Of a stretch of 42,180 nucleotides of DNA, positions 31,271 through 41,070 are shown piece after piece. The translations under genes and the position numbers were made by a program. Below the pieces are notes generated by a model, which worked only from the letters and a program-made list of their open reading frames with translations, did not search any database and was not told where the DNA came from. This stretch comes from Gamarada debralockiae (lineage: Eukaryota; Ascomycota; Leotiomycetes; Helotiales; Hyphodiscaceae), in the NCBI GenBank assembly GCA_002803225.1, contig NXFV01000821.1, positions 1 through 42,180 of the forward strand. The letters run 5' to 3'. Numbering within the stretch: the first letter of the stretch is position 1; each line of letters starts with the position of its first letter.

Positions 31271-32288
31271 TCACCAGTCGACCGCCCATCCATTTTCCTG
31301 CAAGAACTCCTCACAAGCAGCCTTTAGTGCAAGATTCGGTCTCAGGTCTTCAATCCGCAACGGTTCTCTTGTTAATGGGTCCGTGGGACTTCGTTTCAAG
31401 TGCTCCATTATCGAAGATCGGTCGTAAGATTGGCCTGTTTTGGTCTGTATCACACCTTGATCAGCATATATTCCTCAGACAAAACGCTGGCGGACCTACC
31501 ACCACAGGATCAAGCATAACAGAGAACGTAATATCATCCACACACCAATCCGGAACCCTCCTCCTCTTCGCCTCAGCTTCCACCAAGCCCGCCTTCTCAA
31601 ATGTCCTCCTCAACTCCTCAATCTTTCCCTTATACTGTCTCTCCACATCCTCCCTAACCTCGTCCTCCCTCTCCCCACTCTCCAAATTAGAAATCGCTTC
31701 CTTAACAGCCCATTTCTTCTTCTGCTCTAACCCACCCACCAATTCTTGCAAGAGGCCAGGCATGGCCTTCAATCTCGCGTCCTCGCGCTCTTCCCACAAT
31801 TCTTTCTTACAGCGTAAGACTAGCTCTGTTATTGGGCCAATAGAGCTCCCGCCTTTACCTCCTCGATGGATTTCGTCTACGCAGAATTTATGTGCTAATT
31901 TAGAGGACTCGAGAGCTTCGGATGTGCGATGGAGGGCTATCTGTGCTTGTGCCAAGTGATAGTAAGCTTTCATGTTATCGGACATGAGTCGGATGGATGT
32001 TAGGGCATCGTCGATTACGCGGGAATATAGTTGGAGACGCAGGAGGGTGAGGGTGCGATTCGTGTAGAGGAGAGGGTTTGTTGGGTCATAGTTGATACTG
32101 TGCGTTGGATTATTAGTTACTTATTTAAGGAGGGGGAGGCAGCAGTGGGGGAAAGGGAAGGAACGAAGAGCTTACGCTTTGGTGTACAGCGCCTCGGCAC
32201 CACCGTAATCTCCTGCCTGGAAACATTTATTGCCTTTCTCTTTGCATTCCAGTGCCTTTGCTGGGTCGGTTGGAAAATCGCCTGCCAT
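31271..32288 (-). CDS. CHIP-type TPR/U-box E3 ubiquitin ligase
   Basis: Homologue of CHIP (STUB1), a co-chaperone that binds Hsp70/Hsp90 tails through TPRs and ubiquitinates clients through its U-box. Exons are 32176-32288, 31500-32097 and 31271-31444; introns (78 and 55 nt) are GT..CAG and in phase, giving 294 residues, the usual CHIP size. TPR motifs cover about residues 8-110 (AKALECKEKGNKCFQAGDY, NPLLYTNRTLTLLRL, KAYYHLAQAQIALHR); a charged helical hairpin (ELVGGLEQKKKWAVKEA to YKGKIEELRRTFEKAG) follows; the U-box is about 216-290 (VPDWCVDDITFSVMLDPVV joined to TKTGQSYDRSSIMEHLKR, DPLTREPL, PNLALK). An in-frame ATG at 32357 would add 23 residues; MAGDFPTDPAKA at 32288 fits better next to the first TPR. 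Intact. Confidence 0.92.
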
Positions 32289-32934
32289 CTTGCCTGCCCG
32301 CTTTGTTGCAGTTTTCCAATGTTCTCGATGCAAGAACCCGTTTGTCGGAGTCGTCAAGTCGTACTTATAATATCGCGGGCTTCAGAATTAGGAGATTTTG
32401 TAACTCGTAAGGAGTGATAGGAGTGATAAGAGCTCCTTTATTCGGCGCGCAAGGAAGGTGGTACGAGGTGTTTGTTGTCGTTTTGGTGGGGCAATTTGTG
32501 CTCAGCTCAGCCTTGTCTCAGCTTGGCCGATAACCGTGAATTTAGGAATACCTCGGCTGCGATGAATCTTTTAAGGAGAGTCAAGTGAATGAAATAGTAC
32601 AGTAGTTAACAATTATTAAATGGGGTGAACAGTAGTGAGTCAGGAAGTTTACCACAAGTGGGAGTTCAAGTGAGGCGTGTCAGCCTTGTTGGGATTGGTA
32701 AGGGTTGGCTGGATTTGGAAGATTCCAGAAGCGAGACCTGGGCAGGGCTGAATGGGGAATTACGACACATTTAGTTTATTGGATAGGTATGTTTGGGGGG
32801 ATTGGGGAAAGAGACTGCAGATGAAAGATTCATGTTCAACAGTCTATTGCAAGCGGTTCTCTTTTGTAATGTACAGTTGGCTGCGAAGTATTATCCCTCC
32901 TTCCTGTCCTCCGAGCTCTAAGATCGATGGACAT
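32289..32934. other. Promoter region of the CHIP-type gene and QCR10 3' flank
   Basis: About 650 bp with no coding sequence recognised. Both genes are on the reverse strand, so this holds the QCR10 terminator and the ubiquitin-ligase promoter. Confidence 0.45.
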
Positions 32935-33644
32935 CTAGAATGGCTGTGAAGAGAAGTGTTAACTTTGATCGTTGAATGAGTACAGGGTACAGAAAGAACT
33001 GCCTGGAGCTTGCGCATCATGGCTTGGGCCTAGTACACACAACGGAGCTACTCCTGAAGCTTCCCGCGGCCTGAATACTGCCCAGAGACTTCTAGAATGC
33101 ATTCACAGTGTCCACCAACCCCAGGCCATGTTTTGTGCGTGTCCAAATGATCGTGTGTACAGATTGAAAGAGGAATGGAACGTACGTTGTCTGAAGGAGG
33201 AACCTCCCTGACAAAATGCTGTCCAATGATGGGGATTTTCTGTCCACGGAATTAGCACATATTCCCAAGCCATAGCCCCCAATTCCTAGCATACCTGCAT
33301 GATATCCCTTCGTACCCTCGGTATATCCGAGAAGAAGAAGAGTGCGAAGAAGCCTGCGACACCGCCGAAAGCTCCAAGAGTCGCTCCACTGTTATCCCAT
33401 TGTCAGCTTTCCATCCCTTCAAGTTCGCCCAATGCAACACATGTATTTGAGGGGTGTCAATTCGACATACAGTCTCGAGACGTTGGTCAAGTTCCAACCA
33501 TGGATATTCATATTGACCTTGTACCTGCTTTTGTTAGCTATGATCGGGAGAGAGCGCCGGGAGGGCGAATTACTTAGGGCCATAGGGCGACTTGTAGGTC
33601 GCGTATCCGGGCTGGACACTCCAGGGTTGAACGCCGCCAGGCAT
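32935..33644 (-). CDS. QCR10: Cytochrome bc1 complex subunit 10
   Basis: Small single-helix subunit of mitochondrial complex III in the inner membrane. Five exons: 33574-33644, 33471-33524, 33295-33388, 33186-33239 and 32935-32943, with introns of 49, 82, 55 and 242 nt, all GT..AG and phase-consistent, giving 93 residues. The transmembrane helix is GAFGGVAGFFALFFFSDIPR (about residues 47-66), preceded by YGPKY and followed by a KIPIIGQHF...EVPPSDN tail, as in fungal Qcr10. The last exon is only nine bases (Pro-Phe-stop), chosen because family members end in DNPF and because TTAAC and TTCACAG sit just before it. The exons are too short for ORF searches. Two CACGTG motifs lie upstream. Confidence 0.9.
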
Positions 33645-34909
33645 AATGAGTGATGTATTGTTGTGGGTGAGGGGGGCGTTCAATTGAGGATTTGACAGTT
33701 GTTGTCGTCGGTGATGGGATTTGGAAATTCGGAACTAGCTGGGAGGATGATTGCAGCCTGAGGCGGTAAATATCACGTGGATGGAGGTCAGCATTCAATT
33801 TCCATCTCTTTTGGGAGGGACAAATGCATGGGCGATCAGAGTTGCCTGGTAGCTTTACACCTGTTGAAAGGCCTACTTCTACTGGGGATCTTGTTTCGAC
33901 TCAATGAGATGGACCTTGAGCTGTCCGGCATAGCTTCACGTGATAAATGTACTTTTATTGAACGGAGAGGAGCCCTTTACGTCTCGCATTGGCTTACCAA
34001 AGATCAGACCTTAAAAAAGAAAATAGGCATATCCCATTGGATTGGACCCAAAAGATCGGCGGCATCAGGTGATTTCATTTGCGAGAGAGACTGTAGGCGT
34101 GAACTCCTACAGGAATAATGACTGCTGCCTCTACCAGTAGCAAAATCAAATCAACCTCCCTTGGGTTCTCAAAATGTGACATACCTCCGAATTTATGATA
34201 TACCACTCCGCAAAAAAACAGTTAATCCATCCACCGTTTGTCACTGCATATGTAGCCATCGTAAGTCGTGCCTGCTTTCCATTCCTCTTCATCCGATTGG
34301 AAGATCGTAATCGTCGTGCATTATCGGGAGCGTCCACTCATCTGCCCATCTCTCCGGCCGTTGCATCCCGAATCTTGCCTTGCCTGCTGCTTCCCGCGGC
34401 CTTCAAGAGACGGAAGAACGCCTGATCCGCTCAAGAATTCTATCGCCATCCCATTTAAATCCTCTGCCCCTAATCAACTCCACTTTCACACCTTCGCCAC
34501 ACTTTGAGAAACGTCTTCTTTCTCGAGGTGATTTGGCCAAGGAGAAAGGAACACAGCACGAATTGATGACCGCATCACCGAGCATCCTGGTCAAAGGATT
34601 TCACACACCGAAGATACCAGCGAGACGACCACCAACAGCCCTTTGAGGCGTCTGCGAGCATTGGGACACGAGTTGGACATTGGGCAGAGATTGGACGACC
34701 ATACACCTGTCTGCCGAAGCCTTTACGTGCATCTTCCGGCTTGCCTGGAGAGCAGCAGAAAGCGGAGGTGGGAATAACGCCTCGTCCCGCTGTGGCACTT
34801 CACCCCGCAATATCAACAACAGCCCACCCTTTTTCTCTCCTCTCGATATAGATCTCCGGTTCCCCTACCTGGCTGGTTTGATCCACTTCTTCCGACGAAC
34901 ACGAGACAG
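33645..34909. other. 1.26-kb divergent promoter region
   Basis: Lies between QCR10 (reverse) and the conserved Ser/Thr-rich gene (forward). Two CACGTG sites are at the QCR10 side and long C/T-rich leader-like sequence at the right. Several overlapping open frames at 34195-34900 lack motifs and look like leader DNA. No RNA gene or repeat recognised. Confidence 0.45.
33772..33779. promoter_or_regulatory. Cbf1-type site ATCACGTG upstream of QCR10
   Basis: ATCACGTG, 128 bp before the QCR10 ATG, matches RTCACRTG, the yeast Cbf1 consensus known from the QCR8 promoter. A second palindrome, TCACGTGA, is at 33936-33943. Function here is inferred. Confidence 0.4.
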
Positions 34910-35422
34910 ATGAATAACGACGCAAACATGCCGACCCAACGGCCCTTCCTCTCCAACTTCCTCGCAGCCTTCAGAGCCCACAACGCAATCCAACAATCCA
35001 AAGCCCCGTCTCCCTCTTCTCAACAATCTCACTCCTCCCACCCAACCCATACCACAACTCCTTCCCAACCCTCGAATCCACGAACAATTACAACATCCAC
35101 CAAACCTGGCGCAACAACAGCTGCGCTCTCAACCCTCCACTCCCCAAGAACACATTCAGCGAGTCCCCTAAGTACCTCACCCGGCACGCATACTCCGTCA
35201 AGTTCGCCTGCGGCGGAACAACAAAGAGGAAGATATATTGCGAGTCCGGAGGGGAGACGGGGAAGCGATAGTAGTAGTGAGGGCTTTAGGGATGTGCTTG
35301 GGGCTGAGAAGTGGTATATTGGTGGCAGGACAGCGGCGGGGGATGAGAAGTATTTTAAGCTTGGGGTTGTGAGGAGGAGGAGGAGTGGTGGGAGTTTGAG
35401 TTTGGATAGGTTGAGTTTGTGA
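34910..35422 (+). CDS. Conserved ascomycete protein, Ser/Thr/Pro-rich
   Basis: 170-residue protein of unknown function. The N-terminal RPFLSNFLAAFRAHNAIQQ is a short amphipathic segment; residues about 30-115 are low-complexity Ser/Thr/Pro/His, likely disordered and phosphorylatable; the C-terminal part EGFRDVLGAEKWYIGGRTAAG with EKYFKLGVVRRRRSG and final LSLDRLSL looks conserved. I recall similar short proteins with an EKWYIGGR-type core in other Pezizomycotina but can assign no role. No signal peptide or membrane segment. A second in-frame ATG (34928) is an alternative start. Single exon, intact. Confidence 0.72.
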   Translation: MNNDANMPTQRPFLSNFLAAFRAHNAIQQSKAPSPSSQQSHSSHPTHTTTPSQPSNPRTITTSTKPGATTAALSTLHSPRTHSASPLSTSPGTHTPSSSPAAEQQRGRYIASPEGRRGSDSSSEGFRDVLGAEKWYIGGRTAAGDEKYFKLGVVRRRRSGGSLSLDRLSL

Positions 35423-35837
35423 GGGCATAGGAACTGTGAGATGGATAGGATTACGGATGATTACTGCATGGTACGGGGGGCTGGGACAATGGCTGCATGT
35501 AGAGTGAATAAGGGACGGGTTTGACGGCTCTGTCACTACACGGGCGGTACGGATTCATTACCACTAAGCTGGCGTTAGATGTGGAAAGGCGTTTTGGAAT
35601 GTGATGGCATGGCACTTCGAACTAGGATGGCTTGATGAGTTCATGCACATGCAGATATATATGAGATAAGACTGTCGACGTCTTCTGATATTGAAGACTA
35701 GAAGACGAAATAAAAGCACTCTTCCACCATACACTCAATCATACAATGCAACCTTCCGTCTGATTTGGTATCGCACCAAGATTCAATTTCATCCTGTACC
35801 CCGCTTCCCTATCAAGCAGTTCCAATAGGTAGTATGA
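35423..35837. other. Convergent 3' gap
   Basis: 415 bp between convergent genes; carries both polyadenylation regions (for example aataaaag near 35710). Nothing else seen. Confidence 0.5.
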
Positions 35838-37890
35838 CTACCACATGAACCTCTGCACCACCCCCGGCTCTTGCGGCCAGCTGAACCCACGATACAAGAA
35901 TACATACCCCGTAACAGCATTAATGGCCAAGAACCACGCCGTCTCAATCCAAAGCCTGTAATCATATCCTTTCCATGCCCAGAACCTTACCATATCCCCA
36001 AGGCCAGTACCTTTCCTGCCTCCTTTCTTTCCCGAAGGTGCTGGGGAGGAGAAATAGCTCGGTATGTGCAACCGCCATACTACCCAGGGAATAATGAAAT
36101 ATCGCGGTTCAACAAGCGGCGCTGTGATGAGCGAGAGTGCTGTGGCGAGGATCCAGATTACGAAGAAAGACGTGCTGGGTCCGGCGTCGATCTTTAGGGT
36201 TCCGGTGGAGTGGGCCTTGGAGTGCATGCGCTGCTGAAGCTCTGTCCTCCCTCCGGTGACCTTTGATGGACCATCAATCAATGTTGGGACTGATACGTAG
36301 GGGTTCGACAGTGTGTGGTAGCTGAGCCAGAAAGCCAGTAGGTAGATTGGTGCTAGTAGATAGCGGATGAGAGGGTGGAAGAGTATTGTATAGCGGAAAA
36401 CGTAGAATATGTAATGTCGATTGTCGGCGAGCGTGAAGGGGTGGATGAGGGTGTTGAAGTGGATTATCACCAGCGTTACCGATAGTGAGCCTAGTACAAA
36501 TATCCCTGTAAGGAGGATCTTCCATTTTGGTGTTGCAGGAGAAGATGTAGTGGCGGATTTGGAGGAGAGTGATGGAATGAGTAGGGAGAGAAAAGGTCGT
36601 AGGAATGAGATAATTGAGGGGATTAGGAGGGGTGCGGAGAAGAAGGCGATGAAGGCAGAGAGGTACAGGAGTTGAGGGAGGTGGATTGTTGCTACGTGGT
36701 TGGATTTGTCGCCTGGTTCTCGTCAGAAAGGAGTTCAGGAGTATTGGAGGTGAGGGGAGAGGGAATACCGAGAACAACGCCGCCATTCCAGAAGACGAAA
36801 CCTGCAAATGAAAGAAGGAGGGCGGTGTAGGGCCATAGCTTTTGGATAATGACGATGGGGTGGTAGAGGATTGCGACAGCGATGCTCATTGCGCATAATA
36901 TAAAATCTGATAACGATTAGCCGATGGATTGGATGAAGACTGGCAGTCATACCTTGAATTTCAGCATCTTTTAATGGGATGTCATGGATTTCGCCTCGGC
37001 TGAACCTATGAAACTCCGAAAGAGCAGCTTCCTTCAGAGTTTGAGGCTCGAACGACTGCTTGAGGGGCACCGCTTCAATGCTCTTAATCGTTCTCGCAAC
37101 CTCCAAGCCCCCCAAAAATAACGCCACCCAAAATATATTCGTTTGTCTCATCGTAAGCGCCAGAATTCCAGCCAGATACAGCCAACCAGAGCCTTTCCGC
37201 TGGAGGAACAGTTTGTACATCCTGAGTACCACACAAGTGGAAAGAACATCCGTGTAGAACAACCCGGAGAAGAAAAAGAGTGGTGGGAAAAGAGCAATGT
37301 TGAATGCGGTATGCAACACATTTGGAGACAGCGGTTCAGACTCGTCCGGCTTGTCCTTTGGCACACGCTTCCAGGTTCGTGTGATGAGAGCCCGACAATC
37401 GCTGGCGTAGGCCATTGTGGCAATGAGAACGAGGGTATTGAAAAGACGGAGAGTGTAAACATTGCAAGTTCGTATGCTGCCTAGGTTCCCAAACAGAGTT
37501 GCGAAGGCATATCTGTCGATTATTAGTCAGTTCCGCAAGGAGGTGGGATAACTTACAATCCAGGAGGTGTGGTGAGTTTAGGATCCCAGATGTGAAAGTC
37601 TCCTGAGCAGTAAGCTTGAGCTTGGGGTATATGGAAAATCTCGTCCTAGCTTTGGCGTTAATGAGAGCTCTGAGAGAAATTGAGAGGGAACCTACTAGGT
37701 AGGGCTCAGAGACGATCTTGGTCACCTGACCTTGCCAAAAAGTTGCCAGGAGATATATGCCCAGATAGACTGATCCCACGAGTATCTTACTCGGCCCATC
37801 GAATGCTGTTGACAGTGCATCCCAGGATACGTATCCAACCCCGAGCCATGGTATCCAGGGGACCCAGGTGACTGGACTCAAGATGGACAT
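35838..37890 (-). CDS. ALG10: Dol-P-Glc alpha-1,2-glucosyltransferase
   Basis: Adds the third and last glucose to Glc2Man9GlcNAc2-PP-dolichol in the ER lumen before N-glycan transfer. Exons are 37696-37890, 37557-37645, 36953-37512, 36769-36906 and 35838-36712; the four introns (50, 44, 46 and 56 nt) are GT..AG and in phase, giving 618 residues and roughly a dozen membrane segments. Family signatures: SEPYL joined to [13 protein letters not shown] across intron 1, [52 protein letters not shown] across intron 4, [17 protein letters not shown], and [10 protein letters not shown] near the end. The ATG at 37890 is used because the codon two before it is GTG. No lesion. The gene closes the housekeeping block. 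Confidence 0.94.
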
Positions 37891-38442
37891 GGCCACGTTG
37901 CGTATTCTCGGCCGAATTTTCTCTTCCCGGACTAGAATATTGCTTTTGAATGTGTCATCCTATAAAGACGTTAGAAATGGTCCACCATGGGCTAAGGCAG
38001 GGTTGACTGGAAGGATTGTACGAGATGTTATGAGGCTGGGTTTTGATAGTGCAGCCTCATCGAAAGGAAACAGAGGATTGGCCCTAGCTTCATTTGGGAG
38101 TGAATGAATGGGCCAATAAAATGGCTCGCACTAAAGGCTAGCGAGCCTTAGTAAGCAATACAAAGGACTACCCCCCCCTATCATCGCAAAATCTACCATG
38201 TCCCGCAAGTGCTGCAGCGAACGACTTAAGACAGCGTCTTATAGGTAATCCATGCCTGAAATAAAATATGACTTCTATCCATTTTCGCTCATGTTGGTCA
38301 ATGACCGACGAATTTCTGGGACTTTGCTCATGTGCTTCTGCCACCAGGGGTCATGGTTCTGCCGCTCAAGCCTTAAGTGAGGAGATGAAGATAAATGCAA
38401 GATCACCCTGATCTTCAACCATAGACTATTTCTGAATCAAGA
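37891..38442. other. ALG10 promoter region and gap
   Basis: Divergent intergenic region between ALG10 and the protease relic. A C8 run is near 38169. No coding sequence recognised. Confidence 0.45.
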
Positions 38443-39760
38443 ATGCCCTCCTTCTCTCGCCTTCTCCAAAGTCTGCTCGTTGCAGCGACAACCGTCTCAG
38501 CCTACCCGCCAGACATATTTCCTCTTCATCACCGTCAATCACTGAGTCCCCGCCATGGATTTACCAAGGGCATTGCGTCTCTCAATTCTACGCAGTTCAG
38601 TTCCGTGGTTGATGTTGAGCTGACATTTGGGAACCAGTCTTTTCTTGTATAGTCGATCTCGGCACCTCCGATACCTGGGTCGTTCAAGATGGCTACGAAT
38701 GTATTAACGGCACCACAAATCTCACTATACCGCAAACAGATTGCATCTACGCTCCAAACAAAAACTACACTATTTCCAACATATTTACGCAGATTGAGGT
38801 GAGACACTGAATCTCTATGATGGCTTGCGCAGACAAAACAAGATCAATACTTCGGTGTGTTCTACGGTGCGGGGGTAGCCAGCGGTCTTCTCTGATACGA
38901 AACCATAGCAGTAGCCAATATCACTGTTCCTCAGCAGGTCGTTGGTATTGTGAACAAAGCTTCGAACGCGGGAGATGGATTCAACAGCGGGCTCATGGGT
39001 CCCGCATTTCCCGCCATCACGTCTGCGCATCCTGGAACTCCCGTCGACAAATTAACCTTTGTGTACAACAGAATTCCCTACGACCCGCTCGTTTTCAACA
39101 CGGCAAAATCTGATCATATAAAACCTTTTTTTCAGCTTGGGCATCGAGTGGACTCCCTTTGATCACACGACTGGTCCAGGTGGATATTTGGGGCTCGGCG
39201 AAATAGTTCCCGTTTCCCATAGAGAGAAATGGGCTCGAACGCCTATGGAGCCTCTCCCTCAAATTCCAACCGCCATTGCGAGAAATAAGACGGCATATTG
39301 GGCACTTGAAGTGCAAAGCGTGACGTACGGTACGGGGTGCAGCTCATTGAAGGATACTCGGTCAAAATATAGGCTCGAGGCAAACTCCATATCATTCACC
39401 GCTATTGCCGACAACGGAAATCTCACAACCTTTCTCCCTAGCGCGGTCGCCGAAGTTATCAATGCACGGTTCTCTCCTCCAGCGGCACAAACTCCAGACA
39501 GTGGGTACCTATAGATGGTGGACTGCAATGCCACAGTGCCATCTTCCGGAGTTGAGATCGGCAATCAAACCTTCCGGCATGACCCGAGGGATATGATATA
39601 TAACATTGGCGATGATTTGTTCACGAGCAGTATTGCCCAAGCGGAGGATGTATCATTAAAAAGGCCTTGTTGCCAATTTCTTGGGCATGCAATTCTTCAA
39701 GAATGTAGTTGCTGTGTTTGACTTTGGGGTTAACGAGATGAGATTCGCGGCTAGAGAGTA
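38443..39760 (+). pseudogene. Pepsin-type (A1) aspartic protease pseudogene
   Basis: Relic of a secreted aspartic protease. ATG 38443 begins a good signal peptide (LLQSLLVAATTVSAYP). The first active-site block reads VDLGTSDTWVV (about 38652) after a stop at 38650 and a frame change. A probable intron is 38799-38832, then QYFGVFYGAGVASGLL interrupted by TGA (38893), NGFNSGLMG-like (about 38970), WTPFDHTTGPGGYLGLGE (about 39150), and the second block AIADNGNLTTFLP (about 39400), where the usual Asp-Thr/Ser-Gly is Asp-Asn-Gly. A TAG at 39512 and frame breaks near 39115 and 39335 follow. Both catalytic regions deviate (DLGT and DNGN), so activity was probably lost before or along with the frame damage. 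Confidence 0.85.
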
Positions 39761-40031
39761 GTGAAGTTTGGGCTTGTCATTGTCTCTGCTTCATTGCTCA
39801 GGGCAATCGTGGCAGTATTGTGGCTTATCGTGGCCTACAAGAGTAGGTTCCAAATTGTAAAGTACGGTCGTATAATGTATCCTTATGTCAACTCTGTCAC
39901 TGTTTGCTCTTTGATCATCCGCATTAACATCTTCATCGGCTCCGCTCCGCTGCTTGCACCATCTGCAGAGTTTCCATCATGACATGATGACTTCGCCATC
40001 CCACTAGTGGAAACAAGGGACTGCTCATCCT
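39761..40031. other. Convergent gap between protease relic and hydrolase
   Basis: Less than 300 bp. No feature recognised apart from the 3' ends of the two flanking genes. Confidence 0.4.
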
Positions 40032-41070
40032 TCACAGCCTATTCCTTCCCAAGAAATCTAACATCAACTTTGCAATCTCCTCAGTATCACTCTCCGCAGC
40101 AAAATGTCCCGCATCCAGAAACACAACCTCCGCCTTCGGCAAATCCCTCTGGAAAGCCCACGCCCCAGGCGGGATAAAACTCTACAAAATCTCAGAGTTA
40201 GCGTATGCTTGATAAGGGGAGAGTAAAAGAGCCGAGTGGGGCCTCAGAGGCTCTGGGACAACATTCTACTCAAAAACCCCTTCTTCCGGAGTAGTATTTG
40301 AGGGTAGAACTCGTGAACTGCCACCAAATGGGAAATAAATGACTCGGAGAATTTGCTTACAGGATCGTTCTTCCCCCACGCCGCTAGTAACGGGACCTGA
40401 CTCTTCCTAAAATACCTTTGAAACTCCGGATACAGCTCCACATTCGTGCCATAGTCTCTGAACAGATCCAGCATAATCTCTTGCTTTTCGGGAGACGACA
40501 TCAGCGCCCAGTCAAGCGTGTACGATTCCGGTTGAACAATCTTTGTTGTTCCGGTTGTGTATTGGGATTTTGTTGCTACAAACGTGAGGGATTTCGCGCG
40601 GATAGCTTCACGGAATGATACGTCGCCAGTGGCCCAGTATTCGCGGCGAGGTGCCCAGTGTGGGCCGCCAAGGCCTTCTTCATACGCATTCCCATTTTGA
40701 GTGATAATCGCCTGGATCGCATGTGGCCGCTTCAAGGCAATGCGTAGTCCGACGGGAGCGCCGTAATCGAAGATGAACATCGAGAATTTAGTGATGTCGA
40801 GCGCATCAAGGATGCGGAGATGTTGTTGGCTATGTTGGCGAATGTGTAGACGTAATTTCGGGAGTCTGGAACTGAGGTGAATCCGAAACCGGGGTCATCG
40901 GGTGCTATGACTCTGTATTTGTGCGAGAGGAGGGGAATAAGGTTTCGGTATTGGTGTGAGGAGCTGGGAAACCCATGGAGAAGAAGCAGAATGGGGCCAT
41001 CTTTTGGCCCGGCGAAGCGGTAGAAGACTTCTATGCCGCCGACTGTGAGGGTGTTGATTTCGTATGTCAT
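40032..41070 (-). pseudogene. Epoxide hydrolase/dehalogenase-like alpha/beta hydrolase with one frameshift
   Basis: Alpha/beta hydrolase of the Asp-nucleophile branch. From ATG 41070: LTVGGIEVFYRFAG, oxyanion motif HGFPSSSHQYRNLIP (residues 32-46), PGFGFTSVP, then the nucleophile block MFIFDYGAPVGLRIAL (Asp about 102). A 179-nt intron (40182-40360) follows WGKNDP, and the last exon (40032-40181) restores SFIPPGAWAFQRDLPKAEVV and the catalytic GHFAAE histidine, ending LGRNRL. The total would be about 286 residues, normal for the family. The only fault is a one-base loss near 40814 in a GCAT/CC context between FANIANNISA and LDALDITKFS. With a complete triad otherwise, this is either a very young pseudogene or a sequencing error. 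Substrate unknown. Confidence 0.82.

Noticed and set aside
31204..31959. 251-codon forward frame opposite the CHIP-type gene
   Set aside because: Antisense shadow; the reverse strand has clear TPR and U-box motifs with proper splicing.
38443..39760. Aspartic protease as a functional multi-intron gene
   Set aside because: In-frame stops and frame breaks remain after allowing introns, and both active-site triplets deviate.
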